Below are positions 37,386 through 45,533 of a DNA stretch of 64,000 nucleotides, one piece after another (the first letter of the stretch is position 1; each line of letters begins with the position of its first letter). The stretch is taken from contig NZ_LMEC01000001.1 of assembly GCF_001425265.1 (NCBI RefSeq), positions 266,035 to 330,034 on the forward strand, in the 5' to 3' direction. The position numbers were made by a program, and so were the translations under genes. Below the pieces are notes generated by a model. The model did no database searches. It was not told the origin of the DNA and saw nothing but the letters and a program-made list of their open reading frames with translations. This DNA is from Massilia sp. Root418 (GTDB taxonomy: Bacteria > Pseudomonadota > Gammaproteobacteria > Burkholderiales > Burkholderiaceae_D).

Positions 37386-38861
37386 ATGCAATATGTGTCT
37401 ACCCGCGCCGCAGCGTCGGCCGCATCGCAGTCTCCGCAACAGTTCTCCGACATCCTGCTGGGCGGCCTCGCTCCAGACGGCGGCCTGTACCTGCCTACCG
37501 AATACCCGCAAGTGACCGGCGCCGAGCTCGATGCCTGGCGCAAGCTGTCCTATGCCGAACTGGCCTTCGAGATCCTGAAGAAGTTCGCCACCGACATCCC
37601 GGAAGCCGACCTGAAAGCGCTGACCGCGAAGACCTACACCGCCGGCGTGTACCGCAATGCGCGCGAGGGCGAGTCCTCCGCCGAGATCACGCCGCTGCGC
37701 GTGCTGGAAGAATCCAAGGGCAAGAAGCTGGTGCTGCAGGCGCTGTCCAACGGCCCCACGCTGGCCTTCAAGGACATGGCCATGCAATTGCTGGGCAACC
37801 TGTTCGAATACGCGCTGGCCAAGAAGAACGCTGAACTGAACATCTTCGGCGCCACCTCGGGCGACACCGGCAGCGCCGCTGAATACGCCATGCGCGGCAA
37901 GAAGGGCATCCGCGTGTTCATGCTGTCGCCGCACAAGAAGATGAGCGCCTTCCAGACTGCGCAGATGTTCAGCCTGCAGGACCCGAACATCTTCAACATC
38001 GCCGTCGAAGGCGTGTTCGACGACTGCCAGGACATGGTCAAAGCCGTCTCCAACGACCTGCCGTTCAAGGCCAAACAGAAAATCGGCACCGTCAATTCCA
38101 TCAACTGGGCGCGCGTCGTGGCGCAGGTGGTGTACTACTTCCGGGGCTACCTGGCCGCCACCACCAGCAACGACCAGAAGGTGTCCTTCACGGTCCCGTC
38201 GGGCAATTTCGGCAACATCTGCGCCGGCCACATTGCCCGCATGATGGGCCTGCCGATCGACAAGCTGGTGGCCGCCACCAACGAAAACGACGTGCTGGAC
38301 GAGTTCTTCCGCACCGGCGTGTACCGCGTGCGCAAGTCCGCCGAGACCTACCACACCAGCAGCCCGTCGATGGACATCTCCAAGGCCTCCAACTTCGAGC
38401 GCTTCATCTACGACCTGGTGGGCCGCGACGCCGACCGCACCCGCGCGCTGTTTACCAAAGTGGAAACGCACGGCGGCTTCGACCTGTCCGGCTACCCGGG
38501 CAGCGACGGCGACGAGTTCACCAAGGTGGCCCAGTACGGCTTCAAGTCCGGCAAGTCCACCCACCAGGACCGCCTGGACACCATCCGCGACGTGGCCGAC
38601 GACTACGGCATCGTGATCGACACCCATACCGCCGACGGCATCAAGGTGGCGCGCGAGAACATGGAAGCCGGCGTCACCATGATCGTGCTGGAAACCGCAC
38701 TGGCGGCCAAGTTCAACGAAACCATCCTGGAAGCGCTGGGCGAAGACGCCGAGCGTCCGGCCGGTTTCGAGAACATCGAAGCGCTGGAGCAGCGTTTCGT
38801 CGTCATGCCGGCCGACGTGGCGAAAATGAAGGACTACATCGCCAGCAACACGGGACTGTAA
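37386..38861 (+). CDS. thrC: Threonine synthase
   Basis: This 491-residue PLP enzyme converts O-phosphohomoserine to threonine. Landmarks are MQYVSTR at the N-terminus, GLAPDGGLYLP, the PLP lysine in PTLAFKDMAMQLLG, the phosphate-binding FGATSGDTGSAAEYAM and VPSGNFGNICAG. The start MQYVSTR (37386) agrees with the usual N-terminus. In many betaproteobacteria hom precedes thrC, but here the upstream gene is a divergent glycosyltransferase. moeA follows after 3 bases, so the biosynthetic and cofactor genes share a transcript. Confidence 0.95.
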   Translation: MQYVSTRAAASAASQSPQQFSDILLGGLAPDGGLYLPTEYPQVTGAELDAWRKLSYAELAFEILKKFATDIPEADLKALTAKTYTAGVYRNAREGESSAEITPLRVLEESKGKKLVLQALSNGPTLAFKDMAMQLLGNLFEYALAKKNAELNIFGATSGDTGSAAEYAMRGKKGIRVFMLSPHKKMSAFQTAQMFSLQDPNIFNIAVEGVFDDCQDMVKAVSNDLPFKAKQKIGTVNSINWARVVAQVVYYFRGYLAATTSNDQKVSFTVPSGNFGNICAGHIARMMGLPIDKLVAATNENDVLDEFFRTGVYRVRKSAETYHTSSPSMDISKASNFERFIYDLVGRDADRTRALFTKVETHGGFDLSGYPGSDGDEFTKVAQYGFKSGKSTHQDRLDTIRDVADDYGIVIDTHTADGIKVARENMEAGVTMIVLETALAAKFNETILEALGEDAERPAGFENIEALEQRFVVMPADVAKMKDYIASNTGL

Positions 38862-38864
38862 GCC

Positions 38865-40073
38865 ATGAAACCACTGATGCCTGTGCGCGAGGCGCTGGAC
38901 TTCATGCTGGCCGCCGCGCGGCCGGTGGCGGACATCGAAACGCTGTCCACGCTCTCGGCCAACGGCCGCGTGCTGGCGCAGGCGCAGGTGTCCGGCCTGA
39001 ACGTGCCCACGCACGACAACACCCAGATGGACGGCTACGCAGTACGTGCGGCCGATTGCGCCAGCGGCGCGGCCACGCTGACGGTGTCGCAGCGCATTCC
39101 GGCCGGCCATGTCGGTCAGCCGCTGCTGCCTGGCACCGCCGCGCGCATCTTTACCGGCGCGCTGATACCGGAGGGTGCGGACGCCGTGGTGATGCAGGAG
39201 CAGTGCGAGCTGACCGGCAACCTGGTCAACATCAAGCACGCGCCCAAGGCCGGCGAGTGGATACGCCGCGCCGGCGAAGACATCAGCAACGGCAGCGTCA
39301 TCCTGCCTGCCGGCACCCGCCTGCGCAGCCAGGAGCTGGGCTTGGCCGCTTCTGTTGGCCTGGCCGAACTGCCGGTGCGGCGCAAGCTGCGCGTGGCGGT
39401 ATTCTTCACCGGCGACGAACTCGCCATGCCGGGCGAACCGCTGGCGCCGGGCGCCATCTACAACTCCAACCGCTTCACCCTGCGCGCACTGCTGGAAAAC
39501 CTGGGCTGCGAGATCAGCGACTTCGGCATCGTGCCCGATTCGCTGCACGCCACCCGTTCCGTGCTGCGCCAGGCGGCCGAAGGCAATGACATGATCATTA
39601 CTTCCGGCGGCGTGTCCGTCGGCGAGGAGGACCATATCAAGCCGGCGGTGGAGGCGGAGGGCAAGCTCAATATGTGGCAGATCGCGGTCAAGCCGGGCAA
39701 GCCGCTGGCCTTCGGCGAGGTGAAGGACGCGTTCTTCCTTGGCCTGCCTGGCAATCCGGTGTCGAGCTTCGTCACCTTCCTCCTCTTCGTGCGGCCGTTC
39801 ATCCTGCGCATGCAGGGTGTGTCCGACGCCAGGGCGCTTGCGCCCAAAGCCTACCAGCTGCGGGCCGACTTCAGCTGGCCGAAGGCGGACCGCCGCAACG
39901 AGTTCCTGCGCGCGCGCCTGAACGAGCAGGGCGGCCTGGACCTGTTCGTGAACCAGAGCTCCGGCGTGCTCACTTCCACCGTGTGGGGCGATGGCTTGAT
40001 CGACAACCCGCCCGGCCAGGTCATCCAGCCCGGCGACACGGTGCGCTTTATTCCATTTTCAGAATTGATATGA
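38865..40073 (+). CDS. moeA: Molybdopterin molybdotransferase
   Basis: This 402-residue enzyme inserts molybdate into adenylylated molybdopterin. Family signatures include PTHDNTQMDGYAV near 45-57, RIPAGH, ARIFTGALIPEGADAVVMQE, the GGVSVGEEDHIK loop near 245, and PGNPVSSFVTF. The gene lies 3 bases after thrC and overlaps moaD. moeA and moaD together suggest that this locus contributes to molybdenum-cofactor synthesis; moaA, moaC and moaE are not in the window. Confidence 0.95.
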   Translation: MKPLMPVREALDFMLAAARPVADIETLSTLSANGRVLAQAQVSGLNVPTHDNTQMDGYAVRAADCASGAATLTVSQRIPAGHVGQPLLPGTAARIFTGALIPEGADAVVMQEQCELTGNLVNIKHAPKAGEWIRRAGEDISNGSVILPAGTRLRSQELGLAASVGLAELPVRRKLRVAVFFTGDELAMPGEPLAPGAIYNSNRFTLRALLENLGCEISDFGIVPDSLHATRSVLRQAAEGNDMIITSGGVSVGEEDHIKPAVEAEGKLNMWQIAVKPGKPLAFGEVKDAFFLGLPGNPVSSFVTFLLFVRPFILRMQGVSDARALAPKAYQLRADFSWPKADRRNEFLRARLNEQGGLDLFVNQSSGVLTSTVWGDGLIDNPPGQVIQPGDTVRFIPFSELI

Positions 40074-40327
40074 ACGTTACGTTGAAGTTTTTCGCCAGTG
40101 TGCGCGAAGCGGTGGGCACCTCCACCGAAGTGCTGGAACTGCCAGAGGGCGTGCAGACGGTGGCGGGCATCCGTGCGCTGCTGGTGGCGCGCGGCGGCGC
40201 CTGGGCGCAGGCTCTGGGGGAAGGCCGCGCCTTGCGCATGGCCTGCAACCAGGTGATGTGCCAGCCGGAGACGGTGGTGCAGGCAGGCGCGGAAGTAGCG
40301 TTCTTCCCGCCTGTCACCGGTGGCTGA
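40070..40327 (+). CDS. moaD: Molybdopterin synthase small subunit
   Basis: This 85-residue ubiquitin-like protein ends in VTGG, the C-terminal Gly-Gly that is adenylylated and thiocarboxylated to carry sulfur to precursor Z. It begins MNVTLKFFASVREAVG, typical of MoaD. Its ATG overlaps the moeA stop codon (ATGA at 40070-40073). The partner moaE usually follows moaD, but here the next DNA is a pair of REP-like palindromes, so moaE must lie elsewhere. Confidence 0.93.
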   Translation: MNVTLKFFASVREAVGTSTEVLELPEGVQTVAGIRALLVARGGAWAQALGEGRALRMACNQVMCQPETVVQAGAEVAFFPPVTGG

Positions 40328-40363
40328 TACCCGGCGGCTGGCAGTCGGCGGTTGACGATCGCC

Positions 40364-40392
40364 GGTTATGCGCTCGCGCCAACCCGCCCTAC
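40364..40392 (-). repeat. REP-like palindrome, degenerate inverted copy
   Basis: GGTTATGCGC ... CCAACCCGCCCTAC is an imperfect reverse-orientation copy of the GTAGGGCGGGTTAGC element, with one arm shortened. It faces the intact copy at 40428 across 35 bases. Confidence 0.65.
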
Positions 40393-40427
40393 GTGTGCCC
40401 TGCGAATATGCGGCATCATGCAGCGCC

Positions 40428-40459
40428 GTAGGGCGGGTTAGCCGAAGGCGTAACCCGCC
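40428..40459 (+). repeat. REP-like palindrome, copy 2
   Basis: GTAGGGCGGGTTA then GCC-GAA-GGC then G-TAACCCGCC: the outer arms match copy 1 exactly and the inner stem is shorter. With the inverted copy at 40364-40392 it forms a head-to-head pair filling most of the moaD to membrane-protein gap. Confidence 0.85.
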
Positions 40460-40468
40460 AGCGCTCCG

Positions 40469-40702
40469 TCAGGAACGCTTGCTCGTCTTCCCCGCCGCGT
40501 CGCAGGCGGCGCACTCCTGGTTCCTGCGGTAGCGCCGGTACTGCGTGCCCACGAAAATCGCGGCCGCCACGGCAGCCCACGCGCCGGCGCTCAGGATGTC
40601 GGCCTGGGACGTCGTCCCCTTCACATATTCCACCCCGGCCAGGATCGCAAACAGCGGCACTGCCGCCAGCAGATAGCGTTTGATCCAGAATGCTGCACCC
40701 AT
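40469..40702 (-). CDS. Small membrane protein with CxxC tail
   Basis: This 77-residue protein has two predicted membrane helices (about 9-26, LLAAVPLFAILAGVEYV, and about 40-56, AWAAVAAAIFVGTQY). A basic and cysteine-containing tail follows (NQECAACDAAG, a CxxC pair). GGGAGG lies a few bases upstream of the ATG at 40702. I do not recognise a family. It is convergent with moaD across a REP-like repeat pair and divergent from the flavoprotein gene. The CxxC could bind metal or form a disulfide. Confidence 0.6.
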   Translation of the reverse strand: MGAAFWIKRYLLAAVPLFAILAGVEYVKGTTSQADILSAGAWAAVAAAIFVGTQYRRYRRNQECAACDAAGKTSKRS

Positions 40703-40782
40703 GACCGCCTCCCAAATTGGTAGATGCGTGCCAGTATGCCCTAGAATGCCGGATTGCCTCAATATTTCACCCGGAATTCCCC

Positions 40783-42066
40783 ATGCAGTCTCAGAACAAC
40801 AATAACGATACCAAGAGCTACCGCGTCGCCATCATCGGCGGCGGGCCGGCAGGCCTGATGGCGGCGCAGACTTTGGCGCAGCGGGCCGGCTCCGCCCAGC
40901 CGCTCAGTATCGACGTCTACGATGCGATGCCGTCGGTAGGCCGCAAATTCCTGCTGGCCGGGCGCGGCGGCATGAACATCACCCACGCCGAGCCTTACGA
41001 CACCTTCGTCACCCGCTACGGCAAGCGCGCCGCCGTGCTGCGCCCCATGCTGGACGCCTTCGGTCCGCAGCATGTGCGCGACTGGGTGCATGGCCTGGGC
41101 ATCGACACCTTCGTCGGCACCTCCGGCCGCGTATTCCCCACCGAAATGAAGGCCGCGCCGCTGCTGCGCGCGTGGCTGCACCGCCTGCGTGAACTGGGCG
41201 TGCATTTTCACCAGCGCCACCGCTGGACCGGCTGGAATGCCGACGGCGCACTGCTGCTCGACACGCCGGACGGCGAACTGGCGGTGCAGGCCGACGCCAC
41301 GATCCTGGCGCTGGGCGGTGCCAGCTGGGCGCGGCTGGGCTCGGACGGCGCCTGGGTGCCGCTGCTGGAGCGGCAGGGCGTGCAGGTGGCGCCGCTGGCG
41401 CCGGCCAACTGCGGCTTCGATGTGGACTGGAGCGCGCATTTCAGCGCGAAGCACGCGGGCGAGCCGCTGACCACGGTCGCCATCACTTCCACCGGCGCGG
41501 ACGGGCAGCCGTTCCGCAAGCAGGGGCAATTCGTGGTGACAGCCACCGGGGTGGAGGGTAGCCTGATCTACGCGCTGTCGGCCGCGCTGCGCGACCAGAT
41601 CGCGGCCGACGGCAGCGCGCTGATCCACCTGGACCTGCTGCCGGACCTGGATGCCGGGCGGGTGCTGGACGAGATCAGCCGCCCGCGCGGCGCGCGTTCC
41701 ATGGCCAGCCACCTGCAGAGCCGCCTGGGGATCAAGGGCGTGAAGGCCGGCCTGCTGCGCGAGTGCGCCAGCGCCGAGGAGTATGCCGAGCCGGCGCGCC
41801 TGGCGCGGGCCTTGAAGATGCTGCCGGTGCGCTTGCGTGCGCCGCGGCCGATCGATGAGGCGATCAGCACGGCGGGCGGCGTGCGTTTCGAGGCTTTGCA
41901 GGGATTGATGCTGGCGGCGAGGCCTGGCGTGTTTGTGGCCGGCGAGATGGTGGACTGGGAGGCGCCTACCGGGGGCTATCTGCTGACGGCTTGCCTGGCC
42001 AGCGGGCAGGCGGCGGGGGAGGAGGCGCTGGGCTGGCTGCGGCGGGTTACGCCCCTGCAGGGCTAA
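40783..42066 (+). CDS. NAD(P)/FAD-dependent oxidoreductase, HI0933/BaiN-like (TIGR03862)
   Basis: This 427-residue flavoprotein has an N-terminal FAD-binding motif (VAIIGGGPAGLMAAQ), the GRGGMNITHAEP motif typical of the HI0933/YhiN group, and a C-terminal FAD segment (GVFVAGEMVDWEAPTGGYLLTACLASG). Its physiological substrate is unknown. The start is the ATG at 40783; there is an upstream in-frame methionine with no support. The last codons and the stop codon lie inside a REP-like palindrome (42041-42076), so the C-terminal residues RVTPLQG are encoded by repeat DNA. Confidence 0.85.
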   Translation: MQSQNNNNDTKSYRVAIIGGGPAGLMAAQTLAQRAGSAQPLSIDVYDAMPSVGRKFLLAGRGGMNITHAEPYDTFVTRYGKRAAVLRPMLDAFGPQHVRDWVHGLGIDTFVGTSGRVFPTEMKAAPLLRAWLHRLRELGVHFHQRHRWTGWNADGALLLDTPDGELAVQADATILALGGASWARLGSDGAWVPLLERQGVQVAPLAPANCGFDVDWSAHFSAKHAGEPLTTVAITSTGADGQPFRKQGQFVVTATGVEGSLIYALSAALRDQIAADGSALIHLDLLPDLDAGRVLDEISRPRGARSMASHLQSRLGIKGVKAGLLRECASAEEYAEPARLARALKMLPVRLRAPRPIDEAISTAGGVRFEALQGLMLAARPGVFVAGEMVDWEAPTGGYLLTACLASGQAAGEEALGWLRRVTPLQG

Positions 42067-42076
42067 CCCGCCCTAC
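42041..42076 (+). repeat. REP-like palindrome, copy 3, spanning a stop codon
   Basis: GGCGGGTTA (42041-42049) and TAACCCGCC (42064-42072) are the outer arms. The inner stem is GCCC (42051-42054) with GGGC (42060-42063). CTAC follows, the reverse complement of the GTAG seen in other copies. The flavoprotein stop codon TAA is at 42064-42066, within the right arm. Confidence 0.85.
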
Positions 42077-42105
42077 GGCCGACGGGCCGGCGGATCGTTG
42101 TGTTT

Positions 42106-42915
42106 TCAATGGTCCCAGCTTACTTCGCCTGAACCGGTGCGGCTGACGTTGCGGTTGTCCGGGTTGCCGAACACGCGGATGTCGCCGCTGCCGTTCAGGG
42201 TCAGCTCGGCGGACTTGCGGGCGAATACATTGGTGGTGCCGGAGCCTTTCAGGTTCACCACCACCTGGTCGGATGCCAGGTGCTGCGCGTCCAGGTCGCC
42301 CGATCCGGTCAGCTCCGCGTTCAGGCTCTTGCAGCTGCCGCTGCTCCTGATCTGGCCCGACCCCACCATCTCCAGCGTCACCACGTCGCTGGCGCCGGTG
42401 TTGAGCGTGAGGTCGCCGCTGCCGTGCACGCCCGCATCGACCTTCTTGAAGCGCCCGTTGAAATTCAGGTTGCCGGGCCCGTGTACCTGCACCGACAGTT
42501 TTTCGCCGCTGAAGCCGTTCACTGTGCTGTCGCCGCTGCCGTGGATCTCCAGTTCGGACAATGAAGGCAGCACCAGCTCCACCTGCAAGGGCCGGCGGTG
42601 GTGGAACAGCATGCCTTTGGTGCCGATGTGCAGGGTGTTGCCATCCTGCTCGGTCTCCACATTGCCCAGCAGGCGCTGCTCGCCGCGCACCTTGAGCGAG
42701 GGCTTGTCGCCCTGGCGCAGGGTGAGGTCGATCGGCCCGCTCAGCTCCACCGACGTGATGCCGTTGCCGATGTCGCGCGTTTCGCTGGCCGGCGCGCGGC
42801 CTTGCGCGCTGGACGGGTTGGTGGCGCCGTGCGCCCGCAGCATGCTGTAGGACACCGCGATCAGCGCGAACGCGAGCAGCAGCATGCTGATTCCGACTTT
42901 AAGTAATGCTCTCAT
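42106..42915 (-). CDS. GIN-domain (DUF2807) protein, membrane-anchored
   Basis: This 269-residue protein has an N-terminal membrane anchor (about 5-25, LLKVGISMLLLAFALIAVSYS). It is followed by a repetitive beta-solenoid-like domain in which GSGD recurs every 20-25 residues (IHGSGDST, VHGPGNL, VHGSGDLT, MVGSGQI, LTGSGDLD, LKGSGTT, LNGSGDI). This is the DUF2807 'head GIN' pattern. The function of the family is not known. It is the last gene of a minus-strand unit with a DUF1700 protein 18 bases upstream. Confidence 0.82.
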   Translation of the reverse strand: MRALLKVGISMLLLAFALIAVSYSMLRAHGATNPSSAQGRAPASETRDIGNGITSVELSGPIDLTLRQGDKPSLKVRGEQRLLGNVETEQDGNTLHIGTKGMLFHHRRPLQVELVLPSLSELEIHGSGDSTVNGFSGEKLSVQVHGPGNLNFNGRFKKVDAGVHGSGDLTLNTGASDVVTLEMVGSGQIRSSGSCKSLNAELTGSGDLDAQHLASDQVVVNLKGSGTTNVFARKSAELTLNGSGDIRVFGNPDNRNVSRTGSGEVSWDH

Positions 42916-42933
42916 AGTGTGCTCCTGTCCGCC

Positions 42934-43731
42934 TTAGCGGCCCCGCAACAGGGAAAAATTCACCTGGATGTAGCGCTTGATGCCGAGGATGGTGTACTTG
43001 GTCACCACCAGGCTCAGCAAACTGAGCAGGATGCCCGCGATCACCAGTGTCATGCCCAACACCGACTGGGTGGTGCGCGATTCGCCATCCAGGTCTGTGG
43101 AGATGTGGACCGCGCTGCTGGCCATGCGCTCGGCCTTTTCGATGATCTTGCCGGAGCGGCTGTCGCCGTCTTCGCCGTCGGCGTCGGCCGGTGGGGCGTC
43201 GTAGCCGTCCAGCGGTTCCTGGTAAATCTGGATGCCGTCGTGGCCGATGGCGATCCGGGTCTGGGTGCGGTGGCCCTCGCCGTCGCGGTTGTCGAACTGG
43301 ATCACGTCGCGCAGCGGGCCGTCCAGCACCAGCTCATTGGTGCCGGACAGGCCGCTGGCGGTGATCACGATGCCGCTCAGGTAGAAGGTGAAGGCGCACA
43401 CGTAGACAGTGCCCAGCAGCGCGGCGTACACGATGGCCGGCACTACCATGATCAGGTTGAAAATCGCCAGCCCGGCCAGCGACACGGCCATGCGGGCGGC
43501 ATTGACCGGGGTTTTCTTTTGCTCGAAGGCCGTCATGTGAACGTTGGCGCGCAGCGTCATGGCGATTTTGCGCGGCTCGCCGAGGTCGGCGGCGATCTCC
43601 TGCTCGCTGCGGCCGGCCATCACGCCGTCGACAAAGCGCTGCTCGTAGTAGGCCAGGGTCTTGGCGACCGTTTCCGGCGGCAGTCCCGCCAGGGCCTTTT
43701 GCAGCGCGTCGAGGTAAGCCTGCTTATCCAT
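42934..43731 (-). CDS. DUF1700 (HAAS) membrane protein
   Basis: This 265-residue protein starts with an N-terminal helical segment typical of DUF1700/HAAS proteins (MDKQAYLDALQKALAGLPPETVAKTLAYYEQRF and GRSEQEIAADLGEPRKIA). Several membrane segments (about 85-130 and near 230-250) and a cytoplasmic or periplasmic loop follow. Such proteins commonly accompany PadR-type regulators and GIN-domain proteins, perhaps as a membrane-stress or repair set. The GIN-domain protein is directly downstream here, but no PadR gene is visible. Confidence 0.82.
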   Translation of the reverse strand: MDKQAYLDALQKALAGLPPETVAKTLAYYEQRFVDGVMAGRSEQEIAADLGEPRKIAMTLRANVHMTAFEQKKTPVNAARMAVSLAGLAIFNLIMVVPAIVYAALLGTVYVCAFTFYLSGIVITASGLSGTNELVLDGPLRDVIQFDNRDGEGHRTQTRIAIGHDGIQIYQEPLDGYDAPPADADGEDGDSRSGKIIEKAERMASSAVHISTDLDGESRTTQSVLGMTLVIAGILLSLLSLVVTKYTILGIKRYIQVNFSLLRGR

Positions 43732-43746
43732 CTAACACTCCTGCGT

Positions 43747-43869
43747 TTAAAACGCGTATTGCGACACGGAAACTGCCGGGGCGAGGCGCTCGCTCAGCAC
43801 GATGGCAACCGTGCTGGCGGCCACCACGGCCACCACTGCCAAGGTTTTCAAAGTCAGTCCGAGGGTCAT
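43747..43869 (-). CDS. Small hydrophobic peptide
   Basis: This 40-residue reading frame (MTLGLTLKTLAVVAVVAAS...) has one membrane-spanning segment and ends 15 bases before the DUF1700 start. GGAG lies 6 bases upstream of the ATG at 43869; a second in-frame ATG at 43881 would add MEQN. Position and ribosome-binding site suggest it is the first gene of the minus-strand unit. It may instead be a chance hydrophobic frame. Confidence 0.4.
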   Translation of the reverse strand: MTLGLTLKTLAVVAVVAASTVAIVLSERLAPAVSVSQYAF

Positions 43870-43905
43870 GTTCTGCTCCATATTGATTCACTACCGATGA
43901 TGCGA

Positions 43906-43929
43906 CTGTACGCAAACCAACTTGTACAG
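43906..43929. promoter_or_regulatory. Inverted repeat upstream of the small-peptide/DUF1700/GIN unit
   Basis: CTGTAC (43906-43911) and GTACAG (43924-43929) are perfect 6-base arms spaced 12 bases. It lies 37 bases upstream of the small-peptide start. It is not a LexA box: that would need CTGT-N8-ACAG, and here the spacing is N16. Confidence 0.35.
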
Positions 43930-44024
43930 ACCACTGGCGTGCGACAGGATGCATAAACGGCGGGGCAGACGACATATGAAGGGGATAGCCGGGGACGTTC
44001 TGGAGCGGAGCCATGCTTGCCGGC

Positions 44025-45527
44025 CTATTTGCTCGTTAACAATGTGTTCGCGGCTGCCACGCCGCTGCGCACCGCGCTTTCCAGGGTGGCCGGGTAGTCG
44101 CCGGCGGTGTAGTCGCCCGCCAGCAGCAGGCCGGGCAGGCCGGTGGCGTTGGCCGGGCGCTGCATGGCGGGGCGGCAGGCGTAGGTGGCGCGCTTTTCGG
44201 TGATGACGCGGCTCCAGGAGGGATGCGCCAGTTCGGGGCGGCGCAGCACGGCGGCCAGTTGGGCGGCGATAGCGGCGCTGAGGGCCTGCTGCCCCAGTTC
44301 GGCGGCTGCGCCGGACGCGCTGATGACCACCGCCAGCATGCCCGCCTGCGCGGCATCGAGCTGGCCACGGTCGAACACGAACTGGCCCCAGTGGCCGGCG
44401 GAGGGGCGGTCCAGCAGGGCGTAGAAGGGTAGGTCAAGCCGCACGCCGGCGCCGTATTGCAGGTAGCAGGTGGTGATGGCTTCCGGCGTGAAGGCTTCCA
44501 GCTGCGCGGCCAGCGTGGCCAGCGTGGCCAAGGTGGCTTGTGCGGCCGGGCCGCCTGGCTCGGTCAGCGCGGGCAGCGGGGCCGGCGCGGCCAGCGTAGC
44601 TTGTGCGGCAGGGGCGTCCGGCCCGGTCAGCGGGGCGCGCGGAGCCTGCGAGGATTGCGTGTCCGCCGGCGCCATGGCACGCAGCAGGGCGGCGGTGGCG
44701 GGCGCGCCGTGGGCGAGGATCACGGCGTCAAATTCGTCCGTCCAGCCGTCGCCCAGCGCGTTGCCCGTGGCTTCGAGCCGCCAGCGGCCGCCGGGCAGCG
44801 GCGCCAGCCCGGTCACTTTGGCGCCGGTATGCACGGTGCCGCCGTGGCGGACCACATAGGCTGCTGCGGTGTCGGGGAACAGCGCGCTCAGGTCGGCGCG
44901 CGGGATCAGCATGTCGGACGCCTTGCGGCGCGCGCCCAGGCTGTCGCGCAGCACGCTGAGGAATACCTGCGCGGAGGCGCGCTCCGGCGGCGTGTTCAGC
45001 GCGGCCAGGCACAGGGGACGCCACATCAGCTGGATCAGGCGCGGCGTCTGGTCAAAGCGTTCCAGCAGTGCATCCACGCTGCAGTCGGTGTCCAGGCGCC
45101 AGTCCATCCAGCGCGCGGTGGTGGAAAAGCGCGCCAGCGACAGCTTGTCTTCCCGCGCCAGGCCGCCGGCCCGCAGCAGGGCGCCAAGCAGGTGCAGGGG
45201 CGCGGGCAGGCGCGGCGCCACGAAGTCCATGCCGCCTGCGCCGGGCGGGTAGCGCATCTGCAGCGGCAAGGACAGCACGGCCGCCTTCAGGTCCACGCCC
45301 GCCAGCTTCATTACCCGCAGCGTTTCGGCGTACGCGCCCAGCATGATGTGCTGTCCGTTGTCCACCTGGCGGCCATCCATCTCCACGCGCCGCGCCCGCC
45401 CGCCCAGGGTGCGTGCCGATTCCAGCAGGGTGACCGTGCAGCCGGCGCGCGCCAGTTCCATGGCCGCCGCGCAGCCCGCCCAGCCGGCGCCCGCCACGGC
45501 AACCTTGCGCGCTGTCGGCTGTGTCAT
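44025..45527 (-). CDS. hpnE: Hydroxysqualene dehydroxylase HpnE
   Basis: This 500-residue FAD protein begins VAVAGAGWAGCAAAMELARAG. It resembles the amine-oxidase-like HpnE, which reduces hydroxysqualene to squalene. GLLLAGDYTAGDYPATLESAVRSG near the C-terminus is the second FAD segment. It ends the hpnC-hpnD-hpnE unit. An alanine/proline-rich insertion near residues 290-335 contains an approximate repeat (GPDAPAAQATL and EPGGPAAQATL), with matching DNA repeats at about 44507-44640. Confidence 0.92.
   Translation of the reverse strand: MTQPTARKVAVAGAGWAGCAAAMELARAGCTVTLLESARTLGGRARRVEMDGRQVDNGQHIMLGAYAETLRVMKLAGVDLKAAVLSLPLQMRYPPGAGGMDFVAPRLPAPLHLLGALLRAGGLAREDKLSLARFSTTARWMDWRLDTDCSVDALLERFDQTPRLIQLMWRPLCLAALNTPPERASAQVFLSVLRDSLGARRKASDMLIPRADLSALFPDTAAAYVVRHGGTVHTGAKVTGLAPLPGGRWRLEATGNALGDGWTDEFDAVILAHGAPATAALLRAMAPADTQSSQAPRAPLTGPDAPAAQATLAAPAPLPALTEPGGPAAQATLATLATLAAQLEAFTPEAITTCYLQYGAGVRLDLPFYALLDRPSAGHWGQFVFDRGQLDAAQAGMLAVVISASGAAAELGQQALSAAIAAQLAAVLRRPELAHPSWSRVITEKRATYACRPAMQRPANATGLPGLLLAGDYTAGDYPATLESAVRSGVAAANTLLTSK
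44507..44640 (-). repeat. Imperfect internal repeats within hpnE
   Basis: GCCAGCGT...GCTTGTGCGGC...GGTCAGCG recurs twice at about 65-base spacing, with an extra GCCAGCGTGGCC doublet at the start. The result is a low-complexity Ala/Pro/Thr linker in HpnE. Confidence 0.55.
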
Positions 45528-45533
45528 GCAGCT

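Noticed and set aside
40717..40782. Upstream extension of the flavoprotein gene
   Set aside because: The added residues show no homology pattern and there is no ribosome-binding site; the Rossmann motif fits the start at 40783.
43906..43929. LexA (SOS) box
   Set aside because: CTGT and ACAG are separated by 16 bases rather than 8.
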